The position numbers were made by a program, and so were the translations under genes. 64,000 bases of DNA, taken from positions 620,001 to 684,000 of the forward strand of contig CAWHIK010000010.1 of the NCBI GenBank assembly GCA_963829485.1. The letters are read 5' to 3'. How positions within the stretch are numbered: the stretch's first letter is position 1; every line of letters begins with the position of its first letter. This DNA is from JBGPQJ01 sp963829485. Lineage in GTDB: Bacteria > Chloroflexota > Anaerolineae > Anaerolineales > Villigracilaceae. Below are positions 20,366 through 28,611 of this stretch, one piece after another. The notes beneath the pieces are model-generated. The model did no database searches. It was not told where the DNA came from and saw nothing but the letters and a program-made list of their open reading frames with translations.

Positions 20366-20605
20366 ATCTCTTATTGCTTTGGTAATTGTGAAAACTGCGA
20401 TGCCAACCCATGCGATATTTACTCCCACTGAAGGATAAGCGCCAAAGTAGAAGGAATTCAAGATTAACAACAACGCTCCAATGATGTTGAGAGCTTGATA
20501 TTTGATCGAGTCCCCCTGAACCCTCTTTGTGGAGACAAGCCAATAAGCAAACAATAACAGTGCCACGCCAGCCCAGCCAATAAGGTTAATTAAAGTTTCT
20601 GTCAT
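20339..20605 (-). CDS. Small CBU_0592-like membrane protein
   Basis: The product is 88 aa with three predicted membrane helices covering most of its length (about 5-23, 38-56, 58-75) and a basic C-terminal tail. It resembles short CBU_0592-type proteins, whose function is unknown. ATG 20605 is chosen because GAAGGA lies about 9 nt upstream. The longer frame runs back into the acyl-CoA synthetase gene and is not convincing. It follows that gene by 29 bp on the same strand. Confidence 0.65.
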   Translation of the reverse strand: MTETLINLIGWAGVALLLFAYWLVSTKRVQGDSIKYQALNIIGALLLILNSFYFGAYPSVGVNIAWVGIAVFTITKAIRDRKAPSQSQ

Positions 20606-20634
20606 CTTGAAATCATCCTTCGAAAATAACCTTG

Positions 20635-22728
20635 TTATAAGTCCTGGAGCTTGATGCGGACATCCACCGCGATGACGCCTTGTTGCAGAACTTTTAACGG
20701 ATTGATCTCGCATTCGGTGATTTCAGGAAACCGATATGCCAACCAGGAAAGTTTAACCAGAACCTCAACGGTTGCGTGCCTGTCCACGGGTGGCAGGTTG
20801 CGAAACCCTGATAATTTTCGACCTGCCCAGGTCCTGGAAATCATTTTCTCGGCTTCGCGTTGCGTTAGCGGTGCAAGATTAAAAGTTATATCCTTCAGCC
20901 CTTCCACGTCTATACCACCGGAGCCGAACATAACCAGATGTCCAAACTGGGGATCGCGCGCGAAGCCAAGGATGACCTCCTGCCCGTTTAGAATTTGCTT
21001 TTGTAGAGTGACACCGTCCAGCCGCGCGGAGGGCATCTTTTCTCCGGCACGTGATAGGAGTGCGTCGAACGCATCCAGCGCATCCGATGTGCTCATTAAA
21101 TTCATCAATACACCACCCACATCAGATTTGTGGGAAATATCCGGGCTGGCGATTTTGGCGACAAGTGGAAATCCAAGCTGTTGGGAGATCACTCCTGCCT
21201 CGGCACGGGAGGTAGCCAACCGAACAGGAGCAGTAGGAATGCCGATCGATTCCATTACACGGAAACCAGCAATCGGGTCGTCAGTTCCAGGCTGAATGCC
21301 TGAGAGGGTGCCTGTAATAGCCTGTGCATCAAATCCCGGCGGGGGAAGGGTAACTTCATGCATGTTCATGAGAAAGTCAGCCCTGTCAGCCAAACACGCA
21401 AGGGAGGAGGCTGCCTTCTCAGGGAAGGAATAGCAAGGAATATCACTGCGGCTGAACTCAAGGAGAGTCTCATAAATCAACATGGAACCCATGACAATGG
21501 GGAGTACCGGTTTATCAGAGGCTTTGATAATGGGAATAAGAGCCTGAGCGATCTTTACTGTTGGGGAAATAGGCGATGGAGGAATGATCACCATTACTGC
21601 ATGAGTTTGCACGTCGGCGAGTAGCGCATTCAGGCAGGCAGCGTAATCATCCGCTGTGGCAGAAGCCAGCATATCGACAGGGTTTTGCGCGCTGGCAGCA
21701 GGTGGAAGTCTTTGTTGCAAGGCAGCGATGGTAAACGGATCAAGCCGGGATAGGGCGAAGTTATTGTCTGCCAGGGCATCCGCAGCGATGACGCCTGGAC
21801 CGCCGGCATTTGTGAGTATCGCAACATTCCTCCCTGCAGGCAGCGGGAGGTTCGCCAACGCCTTTGCCCAATCGAAAAGCTGCTCGCTGGTATAGGCACG
21901 AATAATTCCGGCTTTTTCGAAGGCGGCATCCACTGCAGCTTCTGCGCCGGCCAACGCTCCCGTGTGGGATGCTGCGGCTTTCTGCCCGTGTAAGGTCCGA
22001 CCGACCTTCATGGCGACAATGGGCACGATGGGAGTGATTTGCCTAGATGTTTCCAGAAAGCGGATCCCATCCGGAATGGATTCGATATACAACGTGATGG
22101 CTTTTGTATGCGGGTCTTTTGCAATGTACGGAAGAAGGTCGGTCTCCGTAAGATCTGCCTGGTTACCGAGGGAAACCAACCGCGAGAAACCGAATCCCTG
22201 CTGGCGGGACCAGTCAATGATCGCAGCGCAAAATGCTCCAGAGTGTGAGATGAAAGCGATATTCCCGGCTTCGGGTGGTGGAGGCGGAAGAAAAGTTGTG
22301 TCCATGGGTAGGTGCGAATCCACCAGGCCGATGCAATTAGGACCGATCAGCCGAATTCCATGCTCCCTGCAAATGGCGAGGACCTCCGCTTCCAAGAGCG
22401 CGCCTGCCTCGCCGATTTCCCTGAAACCGCCTGATGTTAATATGGCGGCACGGATTCCGCGTGAGCCGATATCTTTCAACGCCGAGGGTGCTGCCGAAGC
22501 GGGGACAATGACCACCGCCAGGTCAATCGGGTCCGGCACATCGAGGACCGATGTGTAAACCGGGCGGTCGAATAATATTCCCCCCTTGGGATTAACGAAA
22601 TGGACCTCGCCCGGATATCCTCCCTGGACGAGATTGCGCGCGACGGCATACCCAAGTTTGCTTGTGTCGCTTGAGGCTCCCAGGATGACGATCCCACGAG
22701 GGTTAAAAAACAAATCGTGAAAGATCAT
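20635..22728 (-). CDS. ADP-forming acyl-CoA/acetyl-CoA synthetase, single-chain
   Basis: Converts an acyl-CoA to the acid with ATP formation (or the reverse), a substrate-level phosphorylation step common in archaea and some anaerobic bacteria. The 697-aa product fuses the alpha part (CoA-binding, ILGASSDTSKLGY; phospho-His domain with SHSGAFCAAI and KAAASHTGALAG) to the beta part (ATP-grasp, FPLVAKIASPDISHKSDVGG). The His in SHTGA is the predicted phosphorylation residue. ATG 22728 overlaps the nitroreductase stop (TGATG), so the genes are coupled. The acyl substrate is not determined by sequence. Confidence 0.9.
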   Translation of the reverse strand: MIFHDLFFNPRGIVILGASSDTSKLGYAVARNLVQGGYPGEVHFVNPKGGILFDRPVYTSVLDVPDPIDLAVVIVPASAAPSALKDIGSRGIRAAILTSGGFREIGEAGALLEAEVLAICREHGIRLIGPNCIGLVDSHLPMDTTFLPPPPPEAGNIAFISHSGAFCAAIIDWSRQQGFGFSRLVSLGNQADLTETDLLPYIAKDPHTKAITLYIESIPDGIRFLETSRQITPIVPIVAMKVGRTLHGQKAAASHTGALAGAEAAVDAAFEKAGIIRAYTSEQLFDWAKALANLPLPAGRNVAILTNAGGPGVIAADALADNNFALSRLDPFTIAALQQRLPPAASAQNPVDMLASATADDYAACLNALLADVQTHAVMVIIPPSPISPTVKIAQALIPIIKASDKPVLPIVMGSMLIYETLLEFSRSDIPCYSFPEKAASSLACLADRADFLMNMHEVTLPPPGFDAQAITGTLSGIQPGTDDPIAGFRVMESIGIPTAPVRLATSRAEAGVISQQLGFPLVAKIASPDISHKSDVGGVLMNLMSTSDALDAFDALLSRAGEKMPSARLDGVTLQKQILNGQEVILGFARDPQFGHLVMFGSGGIDVEGLKDITFNLAPLTQREAEKMISRTWAGRKLSGFRNLPPVDRHATVEVLVKLSWLAYRFPEITECEINPLKVLQQGVIAVDVRIKLQDL

Positions 22729-23240
22729 CACCAATGATCCCAGTGCACGATTTCTTCAATAGCGCGCCGCCCTCCTTTTTTGGGGGAGGCCTTTACTGCG
22801 CTTTCATCATGGGGATAACCAAAAGATAATGCAATTCGGAGGTGAAGGTCCAACGGGAAGCCCAGGATGTCTCTCGCTTTATTAGGTTCATAGATGGAAG
22901 CCAGGCAGCTTGCGATACCCATCTCCCATGCCATAAGCTGCATGTAGGCGGCAGCCTGCCCTGCATCGAACATGGTCTGGAATTTCTCAGACGGGTCAGG
23001 CGTGAGTATCGCGACACCGAGGGCAGCTCCGGCCAGGTGCCCCGCCCATGTGCCGCATCCGGATAGGGATTTGAGCACGGTTTTTTCCTTGATGGCAATG
23101 AAATTCCAGGGCTGGGTGTTCTTGGATGATTGAGACCTCCTGCCTGCGTTTAGAATCGCAAGGATACTTTCCTCCGGCAGCGTTACATCCTGAAACTCCC
23201 TGACAGCGCGTTTTGTTCGTATGGCATCTGAAACGTTCAT
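22728..23240 (-). CDS. Nitroreductase family FMN-dependent oxidoreductase
   Basis: The 170-aa product is short but complete for the family. It carries RTKRAVREFQ at the FMN phosphate-binding N-terminus, AGRRSQSSKNTQPWNF, and GQAAAYMQLMAWEMGIASC, a typical dimer-interface helix. It is expected to be a cytoplasmic flavoprotein using NAD(P)H; the substrate is unknown. The stop overlaps the start of the acyl-CoA synthetase, suggesting linked expression, and GGGAGGTCTC precedes the ATG at 23240. Confidence 0.88.
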   Translation of the reverse strand: MNVSDAIRTKRAVREFQDVTLPEESILAILNAGRRSQSSKNTQPWNFIAIKEKTVLKSLSGCGTWAGHLAGAALGVAILTPDPSEKFQTMFDAGQAAAYMQLMAWEMGIASCLASIYEPNKARDILGFPLDLHLRIALSFGYPHDESAVKASPKKGGRRAIEEIVHWDHW

Positions 23241-23310
23241 TGAGACCTCCCGAGCGTGAATCCATTCGACGGGATGATTCTACTTCATATCTGCGGGTAT
23301 AATTCACCGT

Positions 23311-23763
23311 ATGGATGAAAAACCTTCCTTTCGGCCTTATTTAATTCCCGCCATCGTCCTTGCCGCCATCGGTTGGCTCGGATTGATCCTGCTGCTCAAC
23401 TTTTCCCTTCCCACCTTGTGGCCGCGATGGCTTTTGTTTACTCTAATGATCCTCGCTCTCACTGGAACTGCCCTCCCCGCGACGTGGTTCATCAATATTC
23501 GCTTCCCTTCACATCCCCCGGCTGAGCCTTTTGTGATTGTCAGGCAGGCAATTTGGGTCGGTGTATATGGAGCGACACTCGTATGGCTTGAGATGGGGCG
23601 TATCCTGACATTTGGGATCGGCCTTGCCCTTGGCGGGGGATTGATTGCCATCGAATACCTGATCCGCATGCGGGAAAAATCCCAAAAACCCATTTACAAA
23701 TCCGGAAGCGAACCCGATGATTTATCCACCCCAAATGTTGATAAAGAGGACTTCGTAGGGTAA
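23311..23763 (+). CDS. Membrane protein with four predicted helices, unknown function
   Basis: The product is 150 aa with hydrophobic segments near residues 10-30, 36-56, 70-90 and 92-112, then a hydrophilic tail. It starts 70 bp from the divergent nitroreductase gene and precedes selA by 40 bp on the same strand, so it may lead that operon. No family is recognised. Confidence 0.65.
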   Translation: MDEKPSFRPYLIPAIVLAAIGWLGLILLLNFSLPTLWPRWLLFTLMILALTGTALPATWFINIRFPSHPPAEPFVIVRQAIWVGVYGATLVWLEMGRILTFGIGLALGGGLIAIEYLIRMREKSQKPIYKSGSEPDDLSTPNVDKEDFVG

Positions 23764-23803
23764 TGTTTATCCGAAGGATAAGCTCCATGCCAAGCTGACT
23801 TGC

Positions 23804-25165
23804 ATGAGTCTCCGAAACCTTCCATCTGTTGAACAAATTTTGCTTTTATCCGCCGCCGGGAATTGGGTGGCGGATTATGGTCGTCCGCTTGTGGTAAAAG
23901 CCATTCGAACAGTTCTGGACGAAATTCGATCCCAATATAAATCAAAAAATATTGCAGATGTTCCTCAAAAGGAAGTGATATATTCTCGGGTGCTTGCGCA
24001 GCTTGAAGAATGGACTCATCCTACCCTCGAACCAGTGATTAATGCGACAGGAGTGATTCTCCACACGAATTTGGGTCGCGCACCTCTCCCTGTTTCCGCC
24101 CTGAAAGCTGTAGATGAAGTCACGAGTGGATATTCCACCCTGGAATTTGACCTCGCATCTGGGAAGCGCGGGTCCCGGCACACACACCTGGAGGAGATCT
24201 TAAAATTAGTTACCGGTGCGGAAGCTGCGCTGGTGGTCAACAATAATGCCGCAGCTGTATTGCTTGTCCTGACTGCACTTGCGAAAGGCAAGCGGGTTGT
24301 CATCCCCCGTTCACAGTTAGTGGAAATTGGGGGTGGTTTCCGAGTTCCTGACGTGATGAAGCAATCCGGCGCAAAGCTGGTTGAGATCGGCACCACCAAC
24401 AAACTGCGCCTTTTGGATTTTGAAGAAGCCTTGTCTGATAAGCCTGGCCTTGTTATGCGCGCTCATCGTTCAAATTTCAAGATGATCGGCTTCACCGACG
24501 AACCTCCAATCCGGGACATAATCCAAATTACGCACAAGCATAATGCCCTGTTCTTCGATGATATTGGTTCAGGGGCATTGTTGGATACTGCGAAATTTGG
24601 AATGGAACACGAGCCCATGGTCCAGGAATCCATCGCAGCGGGTGCAGACATCGTGTGCTTCTCGGGAGATAAACTGGTCGGTGGTCCGCAGGCGGGAATT
24701 ATTATTGGAAAAGCGGACTTGATCGATAGGATTAAGAAACACCCATTAGCCCGAGCGCTGCGTGCAGATAAACAGTGCCTGGCGGCACTATCTGCGACCT
24801 TCCGGCATTATTTACGAGATGACGCTGTTCGTGAAATCCCGGTATGGCGCATGATCGCCATGTCTCCTAAACAGGTCAAGGCTGCAGCCAAATCCTGGAA
24901 AAGGCAGCTTGGAAAAGGGCGCGTGATTCGTTCAGAATCGACCGTGGGCGGCGGCTCGCTCCCCGGTGAGACGCTCCCAACATACGTCCTCGCCCTGGAT
25001 GTCAAATCACCTGAGAAATTCTCTGCCCGATTGCGCAGGCAATCTCCGGCTGTGATCGCCCGGACTGAAAACGACACCATCCTTTTGGACCCTAGAACTG
25101 TCCTTCCCGAGCAGGAAAAACAGCTGCTGAGAATTCTAAAATCCCTCTTACTGGAGTTTGAATGA
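23804..25165 (+). CDS. selA: L-seryl-tRNA(Sec) selenium transferase
   Basis: Converts seryl-tRNA(Sec) to selenocysteyl-tRNA(Sec) using selenophosphate. The 453-aa product has the SelA N-terminal domain (about 5-45), NATGVILHTNLGRAPLP, and the PLP Lys in FSGDKLVGGPQAG. Length and motifs are canonical. The next start overlaps its stop as ATGA. selB, selC and selD are not in the window, so selenoprotein synthesis depends on genes elsewhere; SelA-like proteins with other roles exist, but this sequence looks like true SelA. Confidence 0.9.
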   Translation: MSLRNLPSVEQILLLSAAGNWVADYGRPLVVKAIRTVLDEIRSQYKSKNIADVPQKEVIYSRVLAQLEEWTHPTLEPVINATGVILHTNLGRAPLPVSALKAVDEVTSGYSTLEFDLASGKRGSRHTHLEEILKLVTGAEAALVVNNNAAAVLLVLTALAKGKRVVIPRSQLVEIGGGFRVPDVMKQSGAKLVEIGTTNKLRLLDFEEALSDKPGLVMRAHRSNFKMIGFTDEPPIRDIIQITHKHNALFFDDIGSGALLDTAKFGMEHEPMVQESIAAGADIVCFSGDKLVGGPQAGIIIGKADLIDRIKKHPLARALRADKQCLAALSATFRHYLRDDAVREIPVWRMIAMSPKQVKAAAKSWKRQLGKGRVIRSESTVGGGSLPGETLPTYVLALDVKSPEKFSARLRRQSPAVIARTENDTILLDPRTVLPEQEKQLLRILKSLLLEFE

Positions 25166-26415
25166 AAACTGATATTGATGTGTTGATGAAAGACAGAAAC
25201 CTGGATGCGATTCTAATTGTCGGCCATGCAGAGCATAATCCCCCGATGTACTACATGACCGGAGGGGGGCATGTCAGTCACGCCTCGCTGATCAAACGGA
25301 GGGGGGAGCCAGCGGTTTTATTTTGTAATGACATGGAGCGCGAGGAAGCATCCAAATCCGGCTTGAAGGTTGTCCCTTTCAGCACCTATCCCCACAAGGA
25401 ACTTCTGGAAACGGCTAATGGGGACGTAGCCCTGGCGGCAGCAATCCGATATCAACGGATGTTCAAGGATTGCGGTATGTCTTCAGGACGGGTCGGTATC
25501 TATGGAACATACGATGTCTCTTCCATTGTCGCCATGTTGGACCACTTGCGAATAATCGCGCCGGAAATGAACTTCATTGGTGAGCCGCGCGATAACTCGC
25601 TTTTCATGTATGCCATGGAAACCAAGGACGAAACCGAGGTCAACAGGATACGGCGTGTTGGGAAGGCGACGGTTGAAGTGGTGGGAAAAGCGGCAGAATA
25701 TTTGACCCTTTGTGATGTGAGACAGGATGAGGTTCTAGTTAAGGATGATGGATCTCCCCTTACGGTAGGAGACATGAAAAGCAAAATCAGCCTGTGGCTG
25801 GCAGAACGAAGCGTAGACCCTGCGGAGGGGTTCATCTTTGCCATCGGGCGTGACGCCGGCATTCCTCATTCCACTGGAAATCCCGATGACCTGATGCGGC
25901 TGGGACAGACCATCGTATTCGATATTTATCCGGCGGAACAAGGAGGCGGTTATTTTTATGATTTCACACGCACCTGGGCGCTCGGTTATGCCACGCCTGA
26001 AATGGAAAAGCTGTATGGCGAAGTAAAGGATGTTTATACCAAGGCGACAGAAAACCTCGACCTAAACGCCCCCTTCAAGGATTACCAGCGAATGGTATGT
26101 GAAGAGTATGAGAAAAATGGGCATAAGACTCCGATGAAGAATCCAGAGACCACAGAGGGATACGTCCATTCGCTGGGTCATGGTGTGGGGCTGAACATCC
26201 ATGAAAGACCCTGGTCCGGAATGACTGCGGGCGACGATAATTTGCTCAAGCCGGGAGTGGTCATCACCATCGAACCGGGGCTTTATTATCCGGATAAAGG
26301 TATGGGTTTCCGCATCGAGGATACTTACTGGGTCCGCCCCGACGGGAAAATTGAACTGCTGGTAGAATACCCCTATGATTTTGTGCTGCCCATGAAAAAG
26401 TGGAAAAAAAAATAA
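25162..26415 (+). CDS. M24-family metallopeptidase (Xaa-Pro aminopeptidase-like)
   Basis: The 417-aa product has a creatinase-like N-terminal domain and a C-terminal pita-bread domain with the five expected metal ligands: Asp in FDIYP, Asp in YDFTRTW, His in SLGHGVGLNIHE, Glu in TIEPGLYYP and Glu in FRIEDTYW. It is expected to remove N-terminal residues before proline or act on a related substrate. It overlaps selA by 4 bp (ATGA) and is followed 4 bp later by tsaD, so the three are probably one operon without an obvious shared pathway. Confidence 0.9.
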   Translation: MKTDIDVLMKDRNLDAILIVGHAEHNPPMYYMTGGGHVSHASLIKRRGEPAVLFCNDMEREEASKSGLKVVPFSTYPHKELLETANGDVALAAAIRYQRMFKDCGMSSGRVGIYGTYDVSSIVAMLDHLRIIAPEMNFIGEPRDNSLFMYAMETKDETEVNRIRRVGKATVEVVGKAAEYLTLCDVRQDEVLVKDDGSPLTVGDMKSKISLWLAERSVDPAEGFIFAIGRDAGIPHSTGNPDDLMRLGQTIVFDIYPAEQGGGYFYDFTRTWALGYATPEMEKLYGEVKDVYTKATENLDLNAPFKDYQRMVCEEYEKNGHKTPMKNPETTEGYVHSLGHGVGLNIHERPWSGMTAGDDNLLKPGVVITIEPGLYYPDKGMGFRIEDTYWVRPDGKIELLVEYPYDFVLPMKKWKKK

Positions 26416-26419
26416 CCTC

Positions 26420-27453
26420 GTGAATACAGAACTGGCTCCTGCCCGCATCCTTGCAATCGAAACCTCCTGTGACGAGACTGCGTCCGCGGTCATCGAAAAT
26501 GGCCGCTCGCTCCTGACATCAGTGGTTGCATCGCAGATGGATATCCACGCGACGATATGGGGGCGTCTTCCCGGAAGTCGCTTCACGACAACATGTGCTG
26601 AGCATCGTGCCCGTTGTTGAACAGACGCTCTCACAGGCACACCTTGCCGTATCGGATGTGGATGCGATTGCGGTAACTCAGGGTCCCGGACTGGCGGGTT
26701 CGTTGGTGGTAGGCTTGAATCTCGCCAAGGGGCTCTCCATGGGCACTGGGCTGCCGTTGGTTGGAGTGAAATCATCTCGAAGGGCACATTTATTCTGCCT
26801 GGGTGCATAACGCAGACGAAGAAGCTCCCAAGACTCCGCAGTTTCCTTTGATTGCGTTGCTGGTTTCTGGTGGGCATACAGAATTAATATTGATCGAAGA
26901 TCACCTGACCTATAAGCGCCTCGGAGCAACGCTCGACGATGCCGCCGGCGAGGCGTTCGACAAGGTTGCCCGGCTGCTCGGTCTCCCTTACCCTGGTGGA
27001 CCTTCCGTCCAAAATGCAGCGGAGGCAGGCAATCCAAAGGTTTTTTCTTTTCCTCGCGCAAGAACTGACAACGCCTGGGATTTCTCGTTTAGCGGGCTCA
27101 AGACGTCGGTCCTCAGGGAGGTTCGGAAACTTGAAGAATCAGGAAGTTCCTTACCCGTCCCGGATCTGGCTGCTTCCTTTCAGGCAGCCGTAGTCGATGC
27201 ACTCGTCCTAAAAACTTTTCAGGCAGCCCGTGAGTTCAAAGTGAGGGAAATTGTCGTTGCCGGAGGCGTGTCCGCAAACAGTGCACTTCGCTCAGCATTC
27301 ACTGGTCAGGATGAATTCATTGTTCACATCCCCAAACTATCCTTGTGTACGGACAATGCAGCCATGATCGCAGCTGCAGGTTATTTCCGTTACGCGCTGG
27401 GTCACCGCTCATCGCTGGATATGGATGCGCTTCCGACCTGGCCGCTTTCCTAA
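26420..27453 (+). CDS. tsaD: tRNA N6-adenosine threonylcarbamoyltransferase, two frameshifts
   Basis: Transfers the threonylcarbamoyl group to A37 of ANN-decoding tRNAs. Reading across two one-base insertions gives a 343-aa protein of normal length. Visible motifs are ETSCDETASAV, YGGVFPEVASRQH, TQGPGLAGSLVVG, the metal site NHLEGHIYSAW, VSGGHTEL and FSGLKTSV. The first break is near 26551-26553 (HA-RYGGVF restored by removing the A at 26552), the second in the A run 26769-26771 (VGVNHLEGH restored by removing one A). As TsaD is universally conserved and usually essential, indel errors are the probable cause. The start is GTG 26420. Confidence 0.9.
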
Positions 27454-27455
27454 AC

Positions 27456-28547
27456 ATGATCAAAGCTGAAGTTCTCGTCCCGTTGCTCAATGCCAATGAG
27501 CCTGAGGCTCGCCTTGTCGGCATCCATGTGAAGGATGGTCATCCGGTTGAAAAAGGCGCTTTGTTGTTAACCCTCGAGACCACCAAAGCCGCAGCGGATG
27601 TTGAATCCACGACGAACGGTTATGTTCGTCTCTTAGCGAACGAAGGCGATACCGTGTCTGTAGGGGACAGACTGGCTGTAATAACGGACACACCCGACGA
27701 GCCGGTTGATTTGAAACTGCAAGAATCTAAATCGCCTTCCAAAGCTGCAACATCATCGCAGGGATTGCGCATCACCAAGCCGGCCAGGGAACTGGCGGAT
27801 AAGCTGGGCGTGGACCTGGCGAAATTCCCTTCAGATCAGTTGATCACGGAAGCGATCGTTCGCCAGGCTGCGTTTGATTCCTCTCAGCTGGAACTCCCTG
27901 ATCTCCAAATCTCACGAGATTCAATTCTAATTTATGGTGCCGGCGGGCATGCCAAGGCAGTAATGGAAATGGTTAACGCGATTGGATCGTTCCATGTGGC
28001 AGGCATCATCGATGATAATGTGCCAGCCGGGTCACGTGTGCTCGACATCCCCGTTCTTGGTTCACGAGGTATTTTGGTTCAGCTTGTAGAGAAAGGGATT
28101 AAGCAGGCAGCCAATGGGGTGGGTGGGATTATTGACATTGCGATTCGCGTGAAGCTGTTTCTTTTGATGGAGGACACTGGTCTCACATTCCCTGCTTTGT
28201 TGCATCCCAGGGCAACGGTCGAGCCCAGTGCATCCATTGGAGAGGGTGTACAGGTTTTTGCAAATGCTTATATCGGCTCCTCGTCGGTATTAAATCCCCG
28301 TTGCATGGTCAACACGAATGCCGTGGTTTCTCACGATTGCAGAATTGGATCCTATACCCATATCGCTCCCGGCGCACTCCTTGCAGGTCATGTGCAGGTG
28401 GGTGAAAGGTCCTTGGTAGGGATGGGGGTCACGACAGCGATAGGGATAAGGATTGGAGACAATGTGCGCATAGGCAATGGTGCGATAGTTTATGCTGACG
28501 TACCCGACAAGGCGATTATCCCTGCAGGGAAAGTTTGGGCAGGATAA
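27456..28547 (+). CDS. Fusion of biotinyl/lipoyl domain, E3-binding-like domain and PglD/NeuD-type sugar O-acyltransferase
   Basis: The product is 363 aa. Residues 1-78 form a biotinyl/lipoyl domain with the modifiable Lys in LETTKAAADVES. Residues about 105-145 resemble the peripheral-subunit-binding (E3-binding) domain of 2-oxoacid dehydrogenase E2 proteins (RITKPARELADKLGVDL). From about 155 to the end comes an acyltransferase with the nucleotide-binding-like LIYGAGGHAKAVMEM and a left-handed parallel beta-helix of hexapeptide repeats, including the catalytic-type His in VVSHDCRIGSYTHIAPG. The order E2-like N-terminus plus PglD/NeuD C-terminus is unusual. ATG 27456 lies 3 nt after tsaD. 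The role is unknown; a sugar-acyl transferase carrying its own acyl-carrier arm is an inference. Confidence 0.85.
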   Translation: MIKAEVLVPLLNANEPEARLVGIHVKDGHPVEKGALLLTLETTKAAADVESTTNGYVRLLANEGDTVSVGDRLAVITDTPDEPVDLKLQESKSPSKAATSSQGLRITKPARELADKLGVDLAKFPSDQLITEAIVRQAAFDSSQLELPDLQISRDSILIYGAGGHAKAVMEMVNAIGSFHVAGIIDDNVPAGSRVLDIPVLGSRGILVQLVEKGIKQAANGVGGIIDIAIRVKLFLLMEDTGLTFPALLHPRATVEPSASIGEGVQVFANAYIGSSSVLNPRCMVNTNAVVSHDCRIGSYTHIAPGALLAGHVQVGERSLVGMGVTTAIGIRIGDNVRIGNGAIVYADVPDKAIIPAGKVWAG

Positions 28548-28561
28548 TTATCTCAATAAAG

Positions 28562-28599
28562 AAAAGGAGTGGCTGGTCGAAAGACCAGCCACTCCTTTT
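28562..28599. terminator. Bidirectional terminator
   Basis: Perfect 17-bp inverted repeat (28562-28578 and 28583-28599) with a GAAA loop and A/T ends, placed between convergent genes. Confidence 0.85.
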
Positions 28600-28611
28600 A
28601 CGTTGTGTAAA

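Noticed and set aside
21962..22558. 198-codon open frame opposite the acyl-CoA synthetase
   Set aside because: Low-complexity shadow composition and no supporting start.
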